From Roseovarius pelagicus (GTDB taxonomy: Bacteria; Pseudomonadota; Alphaproteobacteria; Rhodobacterales; Rhodobacteraceae), in the NCBI RefSeq assembly GCF_025639885.1, contig NZ_CP106738.1, forward strand, positions 868,001 to 932,000: a stretch of DNA of 64,000 nucleotides. The letters are read 5' to 3'. A program made the translations under genes and the position numbers. How positions within the stretch are numbered: position 1 is the stretch's first letter; each line of letters starts with the position of its first letter. Below the pieces are notes generated by a model. It searched no databases. It was given only the letters and a program-made list of their open reading frames with translations, and was not told the DNA's origin. Shown here piece after piece: positions 47,507-56,467 of the stretch.

Positions 47507-48724
47507 ATGCCCTCTGCCGTTAAACCCCGGTTTCTAGACAGAAACACGCCGCCACATATCGTGACGCTGATCCTCATGGCGGGACTTGCGGCGCTTGCAA
47601 TGAACATCTTCTTGCCCAGTCTGCCCGGCATGACCGAGTACTTCGGCACCGATTACAGGCTGATGCAATTGTCAGTCGCCCTCTATCTGGGGGTGAACGC
47701 TGTCCTGCAGATCATGATCGGGCCAATTTCCGACAAGATGGGGCGCCGTCCCGTGATCCTTGGCGGGTTGGCTGTGTTCCTTGTGGCGACCGTCGGCTGC
47801 GCGTTGGCCACCAATGTGACCATGTTCCTGTTTTTCCGAATGATGCAGGCCACAATCGTGGCCGCGATGGTCCTCAGCCGCGCAATTGTACGGGACATGG
47901 TGCCGCAGAACGAGGCCGCCAGCATGATCGGGTATGTCACGATGGGCATGGCCGTCGTGCCGATGATTGGGCCAGCTATAGGCGGCGTTCTGGATCAGCA
48001 ATTCGGCTGGCAGGCCAATTTCTGGTTACTGCTGGTTCTGGGTATTGCCGTATTCTGGATGTCGTGGGCTGATCTGGGGGAGACCGCCCAGCGCAGCGGA
48101 TTCACCCTGTCCCAGCAGTTTCGCGAATATCCGGTGCTGTTCCGTTCGCCACGCTTCTGGGGGTATGCAATGGCTGCGGCGCTCTCATCGGGTGCTTTTT
48201 TTGCCTATCTGGGCGGTGCCCCGTATGTGGGCGATCAGGTGTTCGGGATGACCCCTGCCAAAGTTGGCCTATATTTTGGGGCACCTGCGGTTGGGTATTT
48301 CCTTGGGAATTTCATATCCGGGCGGTTTTCGGTGCGGATCGGCGTTGATCGGATGGTGTATTGGGGGACGCTGATCAATGCGGTCGGTATCGCACTGAAC
48401 CTTGGGCTTTTTTATGCCGGGATGGGCACGGCCAACAGTTTCTTTGGCCTGATGACGCTGATGGGGTTGGGCAACGGCATGACCATCCCGAATGCCACGG
48501 CTGGCGCTCTATCTGTGCGTCCACATCTGGCAGGTACTGCCAGCGGGTTGGCGGGGGCGTTGATGATTGGTGGGGGAGCGGCACTGTCGGCGCTGGCGGG
48601 ATGGTTGCTGACACCAGATAGCGGGGCGACGCCGCTGCTGTGGCTGATGCTGATCAGCGCATTTCTGGCGATCGTCGCGATCCTTGTTGTCATAGTTCGC
48701 ACGCGACAGGTCATCGCGCGCTAG
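47507..48724 (+). CDS. MFS transporter, Bcr/CflA drug-exporter type
   Basis: 405 residues with about 12 membrane segments. MFS motif A appears as GPISDKMGRRPVILGG between segments 2 and 3, and the opening MAGLAALAMNIFLPSLPGM matches the Bcr/CflA subfamily (DHA1 drug:H+ antiporters). Substrate unknown. It is divergent from pccB and sits between pccB and the regulator gene, sharing the presumed operators, so it may export an acid or other compound during propionate growth. That link is inference. Confidence 0.85.
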   Translation: MPSAVKPRFLDRNTPPHIVTLILMAGLAALAMNIFLPSLPGMTEYFGTDYRLMQLSVALYLGVNAVLQIMIGPISDKMGRRPVILGGLAVFLVATVGCALATNVTMFLFFRMMQATIVAAMVLSRAIVRDMVPQNEAASMIGYVTMGMAVVPMIGPAIGGVLDQQFGWQANFWLLLVLGIAVFWMSWADLGETAQRSGFTLSQQFREYPVLFRSPRFWGYAMAAALSSGAFFAYLGGAPYVGDQVFGMTPAKVGLYFGAPAVGYFLGNFISGRFSVRIGVDRMVYWGTLINAVGIALNLGLFYAGMGTANSFFGLMTLMGLGNGMTIPNATAGALSVRPHLAGTASGLAGALMIGGGAALSALAGWLLTPDSGATPLLWLMLISAFLAIVAILVVIVRTRQVIAR

Positions 48725-48730
48725 GCTGCT

Positions 48731-48748
48731 GCCGGGCTGAAGCCCGGC
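48731..48748. repeat. Short GC-rich palindrome after the MFS gene
   Basis: GCCGGGCT-GA-AGCCCGGC. No T-run follows in either direction. Similar palindromes with GGGCTTCAGCCC are scattered in many proteobacterial genomes as far as I recall, so this may be a dispersed extragenic repeat. Confidence 0.35.
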
Positions 48749-48773
48749 CTACGCATGGCGCGCAGAGGCGGGA

Positions 48774-48856
48774 TTGCAAATCATCGGCGCACCACTTGCC
48801 AACTGCACTATGCAAACCTACCCTGCACCCGGAGCAAAGTTGCAAACCATCGGGGC
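48774..48856. promoter_or_regulatory. Candidate autoregulatory sites of pccR
   Basis: TGCAAA occurs at 48775, 48811 and 48841. Two of them belong to a longer imperfect direct repeat, TTGCAAATCATCGGCGC at 48774-48790 and TTGCAAACCATCGGGGC at 48840-48856, 66 bases apart. The second copy nearly touches the start codon at 48861, which would suit autorepression. Confidence 0.5.
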
Positions 48857-48860
48857 AGCC

Positions 48861-50258
48861 ATGGCCACCAAGAAGCTATATGCTGGCGCCAAGTTGCGCG
48901 AAACACGCCAGCGCCTGTCGCTGACGCAAAAGGATTTTGCTGCACGGTTGGGCGTGTCGCTGCCCTATCTCAACCAGATGGAGAACAATAACCGCCCCGT
49001 CAGCACCACGGTCGTGCTGGCGCTGGCGCAGGAGTTCGGCTTTGACGTGACCGAACTCAGCACCGGTGACGCCGAACGCATGGTCAGCGACATGCGCGAG
49101 GCACTGGCCGATCCGGTCTTTAGCGATCCGCCGCCTCTGGCCGATCTGCGCCTGACTGCGGCCAACGCCCCGGCACTGGCGCGCGCATTTCTGGAACTGC
49201 ATAGCGCCTATCGGCAAACCCACGAACGACTGGCATCGCTGGATGAGGCACTGGGACGCGACGATGCCCAGACCCAGCAAAGCCCATGGAACGAGGTGCG
49301 CGATTTCTTTCACTACTGTGATAACTACATTGACGCCGTGGACCGCGCTGCGGAACGGTTCGGCACCAGTGGCGCGCCCCGGATAAGCGCGCAGGACCGC
49401 GTTATGACCCGGCTCGGAGAGATCGGCATATCCGTCATCAACGTGGATAGTGACAAGCTGCGCCACCTTGATCGTGGCAATGGCGTTTTATACCTGTCGT
49501 CGCGCGCAGCCCCCGAGACCCGCACGTTTCAGATGCTGCTGCAACTGGCGCTGCTGACGCAGGACCAACTGTTTGAGGCCACGCTCGATTTTGCCCGGTT
49601 TCAGTCGGAAGAGGCCCGCGCCATCGCCAAGATCGGGCTCGCCAATTACTACGCCGGTGCCACGATGATGCCGTATGCGCCCTTTCTTGCCGCGGCACAG
49701 GAATGTCGGCACGATCTGGAGTTGCTCGGCAACCGCTTCGGCGCGTCGATCGAGCAGGTCGCGCATCGCCTCTCGACCCTACAGCGCCCCGGATCAAAGG
49801 GCATCCCGTTCTTCTTTGTACGGGTCGATCAGGCTGGCACGATCACCAAACGACATTCGGCCACGTTGATGCAGTTCGCACGCTACGGCGGGGCCTGCCC
49901 CTTGTGGAACGTTCATCGCGCGTTCGAAACGCCGGGTCGTTTCCTGCGCCAGTTAGCAGAAACCCCGGATGGGGTGCGCTATATCAGCCTTGCGCGGGAT
50001 GTCTCGAAACCAGGTGGCAGTTTTGGGGCACCGGTGCGGCGCTTTGCCATCGCGCTGGGATGCGAGGTAAAACACGCCGAAGCGCTGGTTTACGCCGACA
50101 ATCTGGACCTCAGCAACCCGGCAGCATTCGAGCCAATCGGCATCTCCTGTCGCATCTGCGAGCGCACCAATTGCCATCAGCGGTCGATCCCCCCGTTAGA
50201 GCGGCGGTTGCAGGTGCGCCCGGACGAACGCGGATTGCTGCCCTATGATGTTGGATGA
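48861..50258 (+). CDS. pccR: ScfR-family short-chain acyl-CoA regulator, PccR type
   Basis: 465 residues from the ATG at 48861. An N-terminal XRE helix-turn-helix domain (LRETRQRLSLTQKDFAARL, then SLPYLNQMENNNRPVS) is followed by an IrrE/M78-like middle (about 190-330) and the ScfR C-terminal domain ending with a Cys-rich patch, CRICERTNCHQRSIPP. PccR of Rhodobacter sphaeroides senses propionyl-CoA or related acyl-CoA and controls pcc genes. Here it lies one gene away from pccB. The 87 upstream in-frame bases contain probable operator repeats and are not conserved coding sequence. Overlaps the hydrolase gene by 4 bases. Confidence 0.85.
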   Translation: MATKKLYAGAKLRETRQRLSLTQKDFAARLGVSLPYLNQMENNNRPVSTTVVLALAQEFGFDVTELSTGDAERMVSDMREALADPVFSDPPPLADLRLTAANAPALARAFLELHSAYRQTHERLASLDEALGRDDAQTQQSPWNEVRDFFHYCDNYIDAVDRAAERFGTSGAPRISAQDRVMTRLGEIGISVINVDSDKLRHLDRGNGVLYLSSRAAPETRTFQMLLQLALLTQDQLFEATLDFARFQSEEARAIAKIGLANYYAGATMMPYAPFLAAAQECRHDLELLGNRFGASIEQVAHRLSTLQRPGSKGIPFFFVRVDQAGTITKRHSATLMQFARYGGACPLWNVHRAFETPGRFLRQLAETPDGVRYISLARDVSKPGGSFGAPVRRFAIALGCEVKHAEALVYADNLDLSNPAAFEPIGISCRICERTNCHQRSIPPLERRLQVRPDERGLLPYDVG

Positions 50259-51088
50259 GGGTGATGGTTAAACTGGCGCTTTTCTTTGTGATCCTGACCA
50301 CCGGCGGCTGGCTCAGCCTGCCCGCGCTGGAGGCGCAGGCGGTTTATCCCTTCGACAGCGCGCGCGTGTCGCCGCAGGCGGCCGGGGCACACCGGGTCCG
50401 AGAGGTCGTGCAGACCCGTGACGGCGAGAGCACCATCATCTGGGTCGCCGCGCCGGAACCGGGCAAGCCTGTCATCCTTTACTTTCATGGCAATGCCGGA
50501 AATCTGGCGCTACGCGCGGGACGGTTCAACCATTTCACCACACGCGGTTATGGGCTGATCGCACCGGCCTATCGTGGCTCATCGGGTAGCACTGGCACCC
50601 CGTCCGAGGTCACCATCACTGCCGACATGCAGCAATTATACGCCAATCTCGGCGCACTCATCCCCGGACTGACACCTTCCCGTGTCATCGTTTACGGCGA
50701 AAGCCTTGGGACTGGCGTCGCGTTGAAGCTGACCGCCGCCGTGCCTCGCAGCCAGCCCGCTGGCGTGGTGCTGGAGGCGCCTTTCTCCTCGCTTCCCGAT
50801 GTCGTCCGCGCCAGCATGCCACGGCTGACGCCGCTGATCCCGCAGATGACCAATATCTGGGACAGCGCCACCCATGCAAAAAAACTGCGCGCGCCGCTAT
50901 TGGTGCTGCACGGCAAGAATGATCCGCTGATCCCCATCGCCCAGGGTCGCGCAGTATTCGATGCGGCGGGATCGCGGCAAAAGTGGTTTGTCACCGTGCG
51001 CGGTGCGGGCCATCACAATGTCTGGCGCAGCACCGTGATGCCGCGCCTGTGGTCGTTTATCGACGATCAGTCTGCCAACATGCGATAA
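50255..51088 (+). CDS. Alpha/beta hydrolase, Bem46/ABHD13-like
   Basis: 277 residues. An N-terminal membrane anchor or uncleaved signal (VKLALFFVILTTGGWLSLPAL) is followed by a hydrolase fold: HGNAGN oxyanion region, nucleophile elbow GESLGTG, acid in NDPLIP and catalytic His in GAGHHNVW. Serine hydrolase or esterase of unknown substrate, probably facing the periplasm. Start ATG overlaps the pccR stop (ATGA), so it is likely cotranscribed. Confidence 0.82.
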   Translation: MRVMVKLALFFVILTTGGWLSLPALEAQAVYPFDSARVSPQAAGAHRVREVVQTRDGESTIIWVAAPEPGKPVILYFHGNAGNLALRAGRFNHFTTRGYGLIAPAYRGSSGSTGTPSEVTITADMQQLYANLGALIPGLTPSRVIVYGESLGTGVALKLTAAVPRSQPAGVVLEAPFSSLPDVVRASMPRLTPLIPQMTNIWDSATHAKKLRAPLLVLHGKNDPLIPIAQGRAVFDAAGSRQKWFVTVRGAGHHNVWRSTVMPRLWSFIDDQSANMR

Positions 51089-51306
51089 ATCTCGTCCTTG
51101 AGCGCACTGCGCTTCTTGCGCATCTCGCCTTCGGCCAGATTGCCCATCGGTTCCACATTGGTTTCGGCCCGATGCACGGCACGGTTGACCGCATGATATT
51201 CTTCCGCCAATCGCGCGAAATGGGCATCCGATTGCTTTAGTTCCGTGATCTTCCCGGCTTTGTCGGGGAATTCTTCGTGCAACTCGTGAGGGGTATGCGA
51301 TGACAT
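51067..51306 (-). CDS. YdcH-family (DUF465) small helical protein
   Basis: 79 residues from the ATG at 51306. Charged and helical, with the DUF465 pattern: ITELKQSDAHFARLAEEYHAVNRAVHRAE then LRKKR-like EMRKKRSALKDEIYRML. Predicted cytoplasmic; role unknown. Its 3' end overlaps the convergent hydrolase gene by 22 bases. Confidence 0.82.
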   Translation of the reverse strand: MSSHTPHELHEEFPDKAGKITELKQSDAHFARLAEEYHAVNRAVHRAETNVEPMGNLAEGEMRKKRSALKDEIYRMLAD

Positions 51307-51438
51307 CGTCGGTTCCTTCCATGTCTGTTTAACGAACACCCTAGAACCACCATGCAAGAGCGGCTTTGACCGGGATCAAATCCGCGGGGCATTCCCGGCC
51401 TCATTCAAGGTCGGTTCAGCCCCCAGACCTCCGCACCG

Positions 51439-52947
51439 CTATTCCCCACGCGGAAACCTCTGATTTTCCTCGACCACGTTCAGATCCATATGGTTGCGCA
51501 TGTAACGTTCCGATGCCTTTTGCAGAGGTTGGTAGTCCCACGGATAATACCCGCCCTTGCGCAGCGCCTCGTACACGACCCAGCGGCGTGCCTGACTTTC
51601 GCGCACTGCCGCATCGAACGCGGCCAGATCCCAACGCGCCTCGGCCTTGGCCTGCAATTGTGCCAGCGTACCCGCGTGGGCCGGATCGTCGGCCAGATTG
51701 GTCAATTCATGCGGATCCGCGTCCAGATCAAACAGTTGATCAGGATCCAGCGCGCACCGGTTGAACTTCCATCGGCCATAGCGCAGCGACACCATCGGCG
51801 CATAGGATGCCTCAGCCGCGTATTCCATCGCCACCGGCGCATCACGCACCGCCCCCTTCCCCATGGGAACCAGCGTCTCGCCAGTGGTCCACGGTGCGAT
51901 TTCCTCCATGTCGGCACCGGCCAGATCGCACAGCGTCGGGCAAACATCGATGGTGCTGACCGGCGTTGTCACCAATCCCGGTGCCATGTCCGGCGCCGCG
52001 ATCATCAAAGGCACCCGCGCAGAGCCGTCGTAAAAGCTCATCTTGAACCATAGTCCACGCTCGCCCAGCATATCACCGTGATCAGACACAAAGAGGATCG
52101 TGGCCTCCTGCCGTGTTGCCTCCAGCGCCTCCATCACTTCGCCGATCTTGTCGTCCAGATATGAGATGTTCGCGAAATAGGCCCGGCGTGACGTGCGAAT
52201 GTCGTCTTCGGTGATGTCAAAGCTGCGCCAGTCATTGGCGTCGAATATACGTTTCGAGTGCGGATCGTGATGATCGTATTGCATGGCAGGCACTGTCGGC
52301 AGCAGGTGTTCGCAATCCTCGTAGAGATCCCAGTACTTGCGCCGTGCCACATAAGGGTCATGTGGGTGGGTAAAGCTGACCGTCAGGCACCACGGCCGCG
52401 CATCATGTCCGCGCGCCAGGTCATAGACTTTGCGCGTGGCGTTGTAGGCAACCTCGTCGTCGTATTCCATCTGGTTGCTGATTTCCGCCACCCCCGCGCC
52501 GGTCACAGACCCGAGGTTGTGATACCACCATTCGATCCGCTCGCCCGGTTTGCGATAATCCGGCGTCCAGCCAAAATCGGCTGGATAGATGTCGGTGGTC
52601 AGGCGTTCCTCGAAACCGTGCATCTGATCAGGCCCGACAAAATGCATCTTGCCGCTGAGGCAGGTTTGATAGCCTGCCCGCCGCAGATGGTGCGCATAGG
52701 TCGGAATATCTGCGGCAAACTCAGCGGCGTTGTCATAGACCCGGCTGCGCGACGGCAGCAGCCCGGACATGAAACTGGCCCGCCCCGGCGCGCAGAGCGG
52801 GCTGGCGGTGTAGGCATTGGCGGATCGGGTGGAGCGTGCCGCCAGTTTCCTGAGGTTGGGGGTATGCAGCCACTCCGCCGGGCCGTCGGGAAAGAGCGTA
52901 CCGTTGAGTTGATCCACCATGAATATCAGGATGTTCGGCTGGGTCAT
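51439..52947 (-). CDS. betC: Choline-sulfatase
   Basis: 502 residues. Hydrolyses choline-O-sulfate to choline and sulfate, feeding glycine betaine synthesis. The sulfatase signature CAPGRASFMSG contains the Cys that becomes formylglycine (CxPxR), preceded by the metal-binding start PNILIFMVDQLNGTL; the second part has DHGDMLGERGLWFK. Length and C-terminal extension fit BetC. The start overlaps the betI stop by 4 bases. No betA or betB is adjacent. Confidence 0.9.
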   Translation of the reverse strand: MTQPNILIFMVDQLNGTLFPDGPAEWLHTPNLRKLAARSTRSANAYTASPLCAPGRASFMSGLLPSRSRVYDNAAEFAADIPTYAHHLRRAGYQTCLSGKMHFVGPDQMHGFEERLTTDIYPADFGWTPDYRKPGERIEWWYHNLGSVTGAGVAEISNQMEYDDEVAYNATRKVYDLARGHDARPWCLTVSFTHPHDPYVARRKYWDLYEDCEHLLPTVPAMQYDHHDPHSKRIFDANDWRSFDITEDDIRTSRRAYFANISYLDDKIGEVMEALEATRQEATILFVSDHGDMLGERGLWFKMSFYDGSARVPLMIAAPDMAPGLVTTPVSTIDVCPTLCDLAGADMEEIAPWTTGETLVPMGKGAVRDAPVAMEYAAEASYAPMVSLRYGRWKFNRCALDPDQLFDLDADPHELTNLADDPAHAGTLAQLQAKAEARWDLAAFDAAVRESQARRWVVYEALRKGGYYPWDYQPLQKASERYMRNHMDLNVVEENQRFPRGE

Positions 52948-53531
52948 TCTTGTGTGGCCTCGTTCAATGCAAGGGAGATGTAGTGCAGCAGCGTATTAAC
53001 GGCGTCCTCGGATACCTGCGGGCCAGTCCGCAACACCTGACGACAATAGAGCCCATCAATCATTGCCGCGACACCTTGTGTCAGCACCATGGCCCGATCA
53101 GGCGCAATCCGGCGAAACCCATGATAGAGGTTCGAATGCAGTCGGCGCTGGTAGATCGCCAACAAGCGGGCAGTTCCGGGTGTTTTTTGCGCCTGAACAT
53201 AAAAGTTCATCCATGCCGCGATGATTTCGGGGCGCTGACTCATCGAGGAGAAACTGGCGCGTACGATCGCCTCGACCCGCTGGCGCGGGGTGCGTGCCAT
53301 GACCAGTGCGCCGCGCACCTGCGCGCCGTATAATTGCAGGATATGCCGCATCGTGGCCGAAAAAATCTGCTCTTTGGAGCCGAAATAGTGGTGTGCCAAC
53401 GCGCTTGATACGCCTGCCCGCCGCGCGATCTGGCTGACCGTGACATCCAGCGACCCACGCGCACCAATCTCATAAATCGTGGCATCGACCAATGCAGAAC
53501 GTCGCAAAGGTTCCATTCCAAGCTTGGGCAA
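52944..53531 (-). CDS. betI: TetR-family repressor BetI
   Basis: 195 residues. N-terminal TetR helix-turn-helix (VSQIARRAGVSSALAHHYFGSKEQI), then a ligand domain of the BetI type (MSQRPEIIAAWMNFYVQAQ, GVAAMIDGLYCRQVL). BetI represses choline-to-betaine genes and is relieved by choline. It precedes betC and faces a perfect palindrome upstream. The assignment is supported by betC and by the palindrome. Confidence 0.88.
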   Translation of the reverse strand: MPKLGMEPLRRSALVDATIYEIGARGSLDVTVSQIARRAGVSSALAHHYFGSKEQIFSATMRHILQLYGAQVRGALVMARTPRQRVEAIVRASFSSMSQRPEIIAAWMNFYVQAQKTPGTARLLAIYQRRLHSNLYHGFRRIAPDRAMVLTQGVAAMIDGLYCRQVLRTGPQVSEDAVNTLLHYISLALNEATQE

Positions 53532-53570
53532 TTTGCCATCCCCACAGTATCACCGAGTGGCAGATAACTT

Positions 53571-53594
53571 TTTATTGACTCGCCAGTCAATAAA
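53571..53594. promoter_or_regulatory. Probable BetI operator
   Basis: Perfect inverted repeat, TTTATTGACT (53571-53580), 4-base spacer CGCC, AGTCAATAAA (53585-53594). It lies 40 bases before the betI start, in an AT-rich patch. TTGA...TCAA symmetry agrees with known BetI sites; autoregulation of betI-betC is expected. Confidence 0.75.
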
Positions 53595-53837
53595 AATCAT
53601 GTTCTCGAAAGTCCGGTCTGATTTGATCGAAACTGCACTATGGCATTGCACTTGGGCATAGCGTCATAATAACGTCGCTCTGTGCAATCCATACCTACGG
53701 TTGGCGAGGCCCAGTTTATTTGAACGACACGATGCTGCCAGTTCTAGCCTGCCAAGGGACAAAACCAAAAGTGGCCCAGCACCCGTACGGGGTGACAGGG
53801 CCAGTTGCATGAATGACAACAAACAGGGAGATACCTC

Positions 53838-55391
53838 ATGTCTATTATTAACGGCGGACGGCTAGACCGACGCGGCTTTCTCAAGACAACGGCGGCGGGC
53901 GCAATCGCCGCCACACTGCCCATGGGCGGCGCGTTCGCGGCACCCAAGCGTGGCGGACACCTGCGCGTCGGCAAGGCCCACGGCCAGACAACCGACACGC
54001 TGAACCCCGGCACATGGGAAAACGGCTTTACCATCGGTATGGCAATGGCCATCCACGGCCGCCTGACCGAAGTGAAAGCAGACGGCACATTGGCACCCGA
54101 AGTCGCCGAAAGCTGGGAAGCAACGCCGGATGCGAAAGTCTGGACCTTCAAAGTGCGTGAAGGCATGACTTTCCACTCGGGCAAATCCGTCACCGCCGAA
54201 GATGTGGCCGCCTCGATCAACTTCCACCGTGGCGAAGATTCGACATCAGCGGCCGGTCCTCTGGTTGCGCCGGTCGAAAATATCCGCGTCGACGGCCAGA
54301 ACGTCGTGTTTGAACTCTCGGGCGGCAATGCCGACTTCCCGTTCATCCTGAGCGATTATCACCTGACCATCCACCCCGCCAAAGATGACAGCATCGACTG
54401 GAAATCTGCGGATGGCTGCGGCAGCTATACGCTGAAGTCGCACAATTTCGGCGTCTCATGCACGATGGAGCGCAACCCGAACCACTGGCGCGACGATGTT
54501 GCCTTTTTTGACAGCATTGAAATGCTGGCACTGGTCGACCAGAACGCGCGCACCACGGCACTCGTATCCGGGGACGTGGATGTGGTTGACCGGATCGACC
54601 TCAAGACTGTCGGCCTGCTGGCACGTAACAAGTCAATCAACATCAATTCGGTTGCAGGCACGCAGCACTTTACCTTTGCGATGTCAGCCAATCAGGCACC
54701 GTTTGATGACAACAACGTGCGTATGGCCCTGAAATACGCGATCAACCGTGAAGAGCTGGTCGAGAAGATCCTCTTTGGCTACGGCTCGGTCGGTAACGAT
54801 GTTCCGATTGGTCAGAACCAAGCGTTCTACAACACCGAACTGGAACAAAAGACATACGACCCGGACAAGGCAAAATGGCACCTCAAAGAGGCTGGCATGG
54901 ACAGCCTGTCGGTCAGCCTCTCGGCTGCTGATGCCGCGTTTACCGGTGCAGTCGACGCGGGCGTTCTCTATCAGAACTCGGCCAAGGCCGCTGGAATTGA
55001 TCTGAAAGTCGTGCGCGAACCCAACGACGGCTACTGGTCGGACGTGTGGATGAAGAAACCATTCTCGGCTGTCTACTGGTCGGGACGCCCTGTGCAGGAT
55101 CAGATGTTCGCGACTGCCTATTCCTGTGGTGCTTCGTGGAACGATGGTTTCTGGTGCAACGAGAAATTCGACAACATCATGGTCGAAGCCCGCGCCGAAC
55201 TGGATCCGGCCAAGCGCAAGGACATGTATTGGGAAATGCAAGAGATCGTATCGAACCAAGGTGCGATCATCATCCCGATGTTTGCCAACTACGTGTTCGC
55301 GACCTCTGAAAAGGTCAAGACGTCCGACGCCCTCGCGTCGAACTGGGACATGGATGGCGAACGCTGGGCAGAACGCTGGTCCTTCGCATAA
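53838..55391 (+). CDS. Family 5 ABC substrate-binding protein, Tat-exported
   Basis: 517 residues. Begins with a twin-arginine signal (LDRRGFLKTTAAGAIAATL, cleavage near FAA) and continues as a peptide/nickel-type (SBP_bac_5) binding protein: GRLTEVKADGTLAPEVAESW, NWKFKVREGMTFHSG-like WTFKVREGMTFHSGK, then a Tyr/Trp-rich C-domain. Should bind oligopeptides or similar solutes in the periplasm for an ABC importer. A GGGAG ribosome site precedes the ATG by 8 bases. No permease or ATPase genes follow; a strong terminator comes 33 bases after the stop. Divergent from betI. Confidence 0.88.
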   Translation: MSIINGGRLDRRGFLKTTAAGAIAATLPMGGAFAAPKRGGHLRVGKAHGQTTDTLNPGTWENGFTIGMAMAIHGRLTEVKADGTLAPEVAESWEATPDAKVWTFKVREGMTFHSGKSVTAEDVAASINFHRGEDSTSAAGPLVAPVENIRVDGQNVVFELSGGNADFPFILSDYHLTIHPAKDDSIDWKSADGCGSYTLKSHNFGVSCTMERNPNHWRDDVAFFDSIEMLALVDQNARTTALVSGDVDVVDRIDLKTVGLLARNKSININSVAGTQHFTFAMSANQAPFDDNNVRMALKYAINREELVEKILFGYGSVGNDVPIGQNQAFYNTELEQKTYDPDKAKWHLKEAGMDSLSVSLSAADAAFTGAVDAGVLYQNSAKAAGIDLKVVREPNDGYWSDVWMKKPFSAVYWSGRPVQDQMFATAYSCGASWNDGFWCNEKFDNIMVEARAELDPAKRKDMYWEMQEIVSNQGAIIIPMFANYVFATSEKVKTSDALASNWDMDGERWAERWSFA

Positions 55392-55423
55392 GCCAGAACT
55401 GTCAGGTTCTTACCAAGATTGGG

Positions 55424-55452
55424 AAACCCCGGTGCATCGCACCGGGGTTTTT
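55424..55452 (+). terminator. Rho-independent terminator after the binding-protein gene
   Basis: Perfect 12-bp arms AAACCCCGGTGC and GCACCGGGGTTT with loop ATC, followed by further T. It can also act from the other side on the convergent EamA gene, although with only three T on that strand. Confidence 0.92.
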
Positions 55453-55470
55453 CACATTCACCAGCCGGGA

Positions 55471-56400
55471 TCAGCTCTTGGTCTGGTGAAACACCGGGGT
55501 CACGGCCTTGCGCTTCAGCATCGCCTCGCGCCACGAGATAAAGCTGACAGCGCCCACGATCACCAGCCCCCCCAGAATAACAAAGGGATCGACACCTTCG
55601 CCAAAGAACACCGCGCCCAGCAGCACCGCCCAGACGAGTTGCAAGAACGTCACCGGCTGCGTCACGGATAGCGGGGCCGCGCGAAACGCCAGCGTCATGG
55701 TGTAATGTCCAGCAGTCGCGAGACAGGCCACCCCCGACAGGATCACCAACTCGGACAAGGTCGGCGTCACCCAGACCGGGATTGCCAGCGGCGCCAGCCC
55801 GATTGTCACGGTAATCGACAGCATACCGACCACAATGCTCGGAGGCATGTCATCACTGGCCAACTTGGCCAGCAGGTAGGACGCTCCGAAAAAGACGGCG
55901 GTGAACAGCATCGCCAAATGCCCCGGTCCGACCTCACGAAATCCGGGGCGCAGGATGATCAGCGCGCCCACCAGCGCCGCGACGACCGCCAGAACACGCC
56001 GCAGCGCCAGTGTTTCCCCTAGAAACAGTGCCGCCCCAAGCGTGACATAGATCGGGGACAGATAGTTCATCGCTGTCACATCGGCGAGCGGAATGCGCGC
56101 CATGGCAAAGAACCACAGCACTACGCCCAGCGTATGCGCCATGCCCCGCGCGACAAAGACACCCGTCATCCGCCGCGTCATCCGCAGTCGCAGCAATGAC
56201 CGGGCCATCGGGATGAGAAACACCAGCCCCAGCAGATAACGCAGGAATGCGGCTTCCGCGGCCGGGATGCGCGGACCCAGAACCTTGACCAATGCTGTCA
56301 CGCCGACAAAGAGTGTCCCGGTGACGATCATCCAGAAAATGCCCCAGCCGGGACGAGAGGGTGCGCGGGTATGCATAGGTGCACAAAAGGTCATTGACAC
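55471..56400 (-). CDS. EamA/DMT-superfamily transporter
   Basis: 309 residues with about ten membrane segments in two EamA halves (TGTLFVGVTALVKVLGPRIP in the first; MLSITVTIGLAPLAIPVW and VTFLQLVWAVLLGAVFFGE in the second). Relatives export amino acids, metabolites or S-adenosylmethionine; substrate unknown. Start at 56400, with ATG codons at 56394 and 56376 as alternatives. Convergent with the binding-protein gene. Confidence 0.82.
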   Translation of the reverse strand: MSMTFCAPMHTRAPSRPGWGIFWMIVTGTLFVGVTALVKVLGPRIPAAEAAFLRYLLGLVFLIPMARSLLRLRMTRRMTGVFVARGMAHTLGVVLWFFAMARIPLADVTAMNYLSPIYVTLGAALFLGETLALRRVLAVVAALVGALIILRPGFREVGPGHLAMLFTAVFFGASYLLAKLASDDMPPSIVVGMLSITVTIGLAPLAIPVWVTPTLSELVILSGVACLATAGHYTMTLAFRAAPLSVTQPVTFLQLVWAVLLGAVFFGEGVDPFVILGGLVIVGAVSFISWREAMLKRKAVTPVFHQTKS

Positions 56401-56467
56401 AGCAATGTCGAGCCTGAACCGCCTATGCCTTTCATCTTTCTACAAATACCTGCCCTGCTCCTGCGTC

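Noticed and set aside
48731..48748. GCCGGGCT/AGCCCGGC as a terminator for the MFS gene
   Set aside because: The stem is short with a two-base loop and no T-run on either strand.
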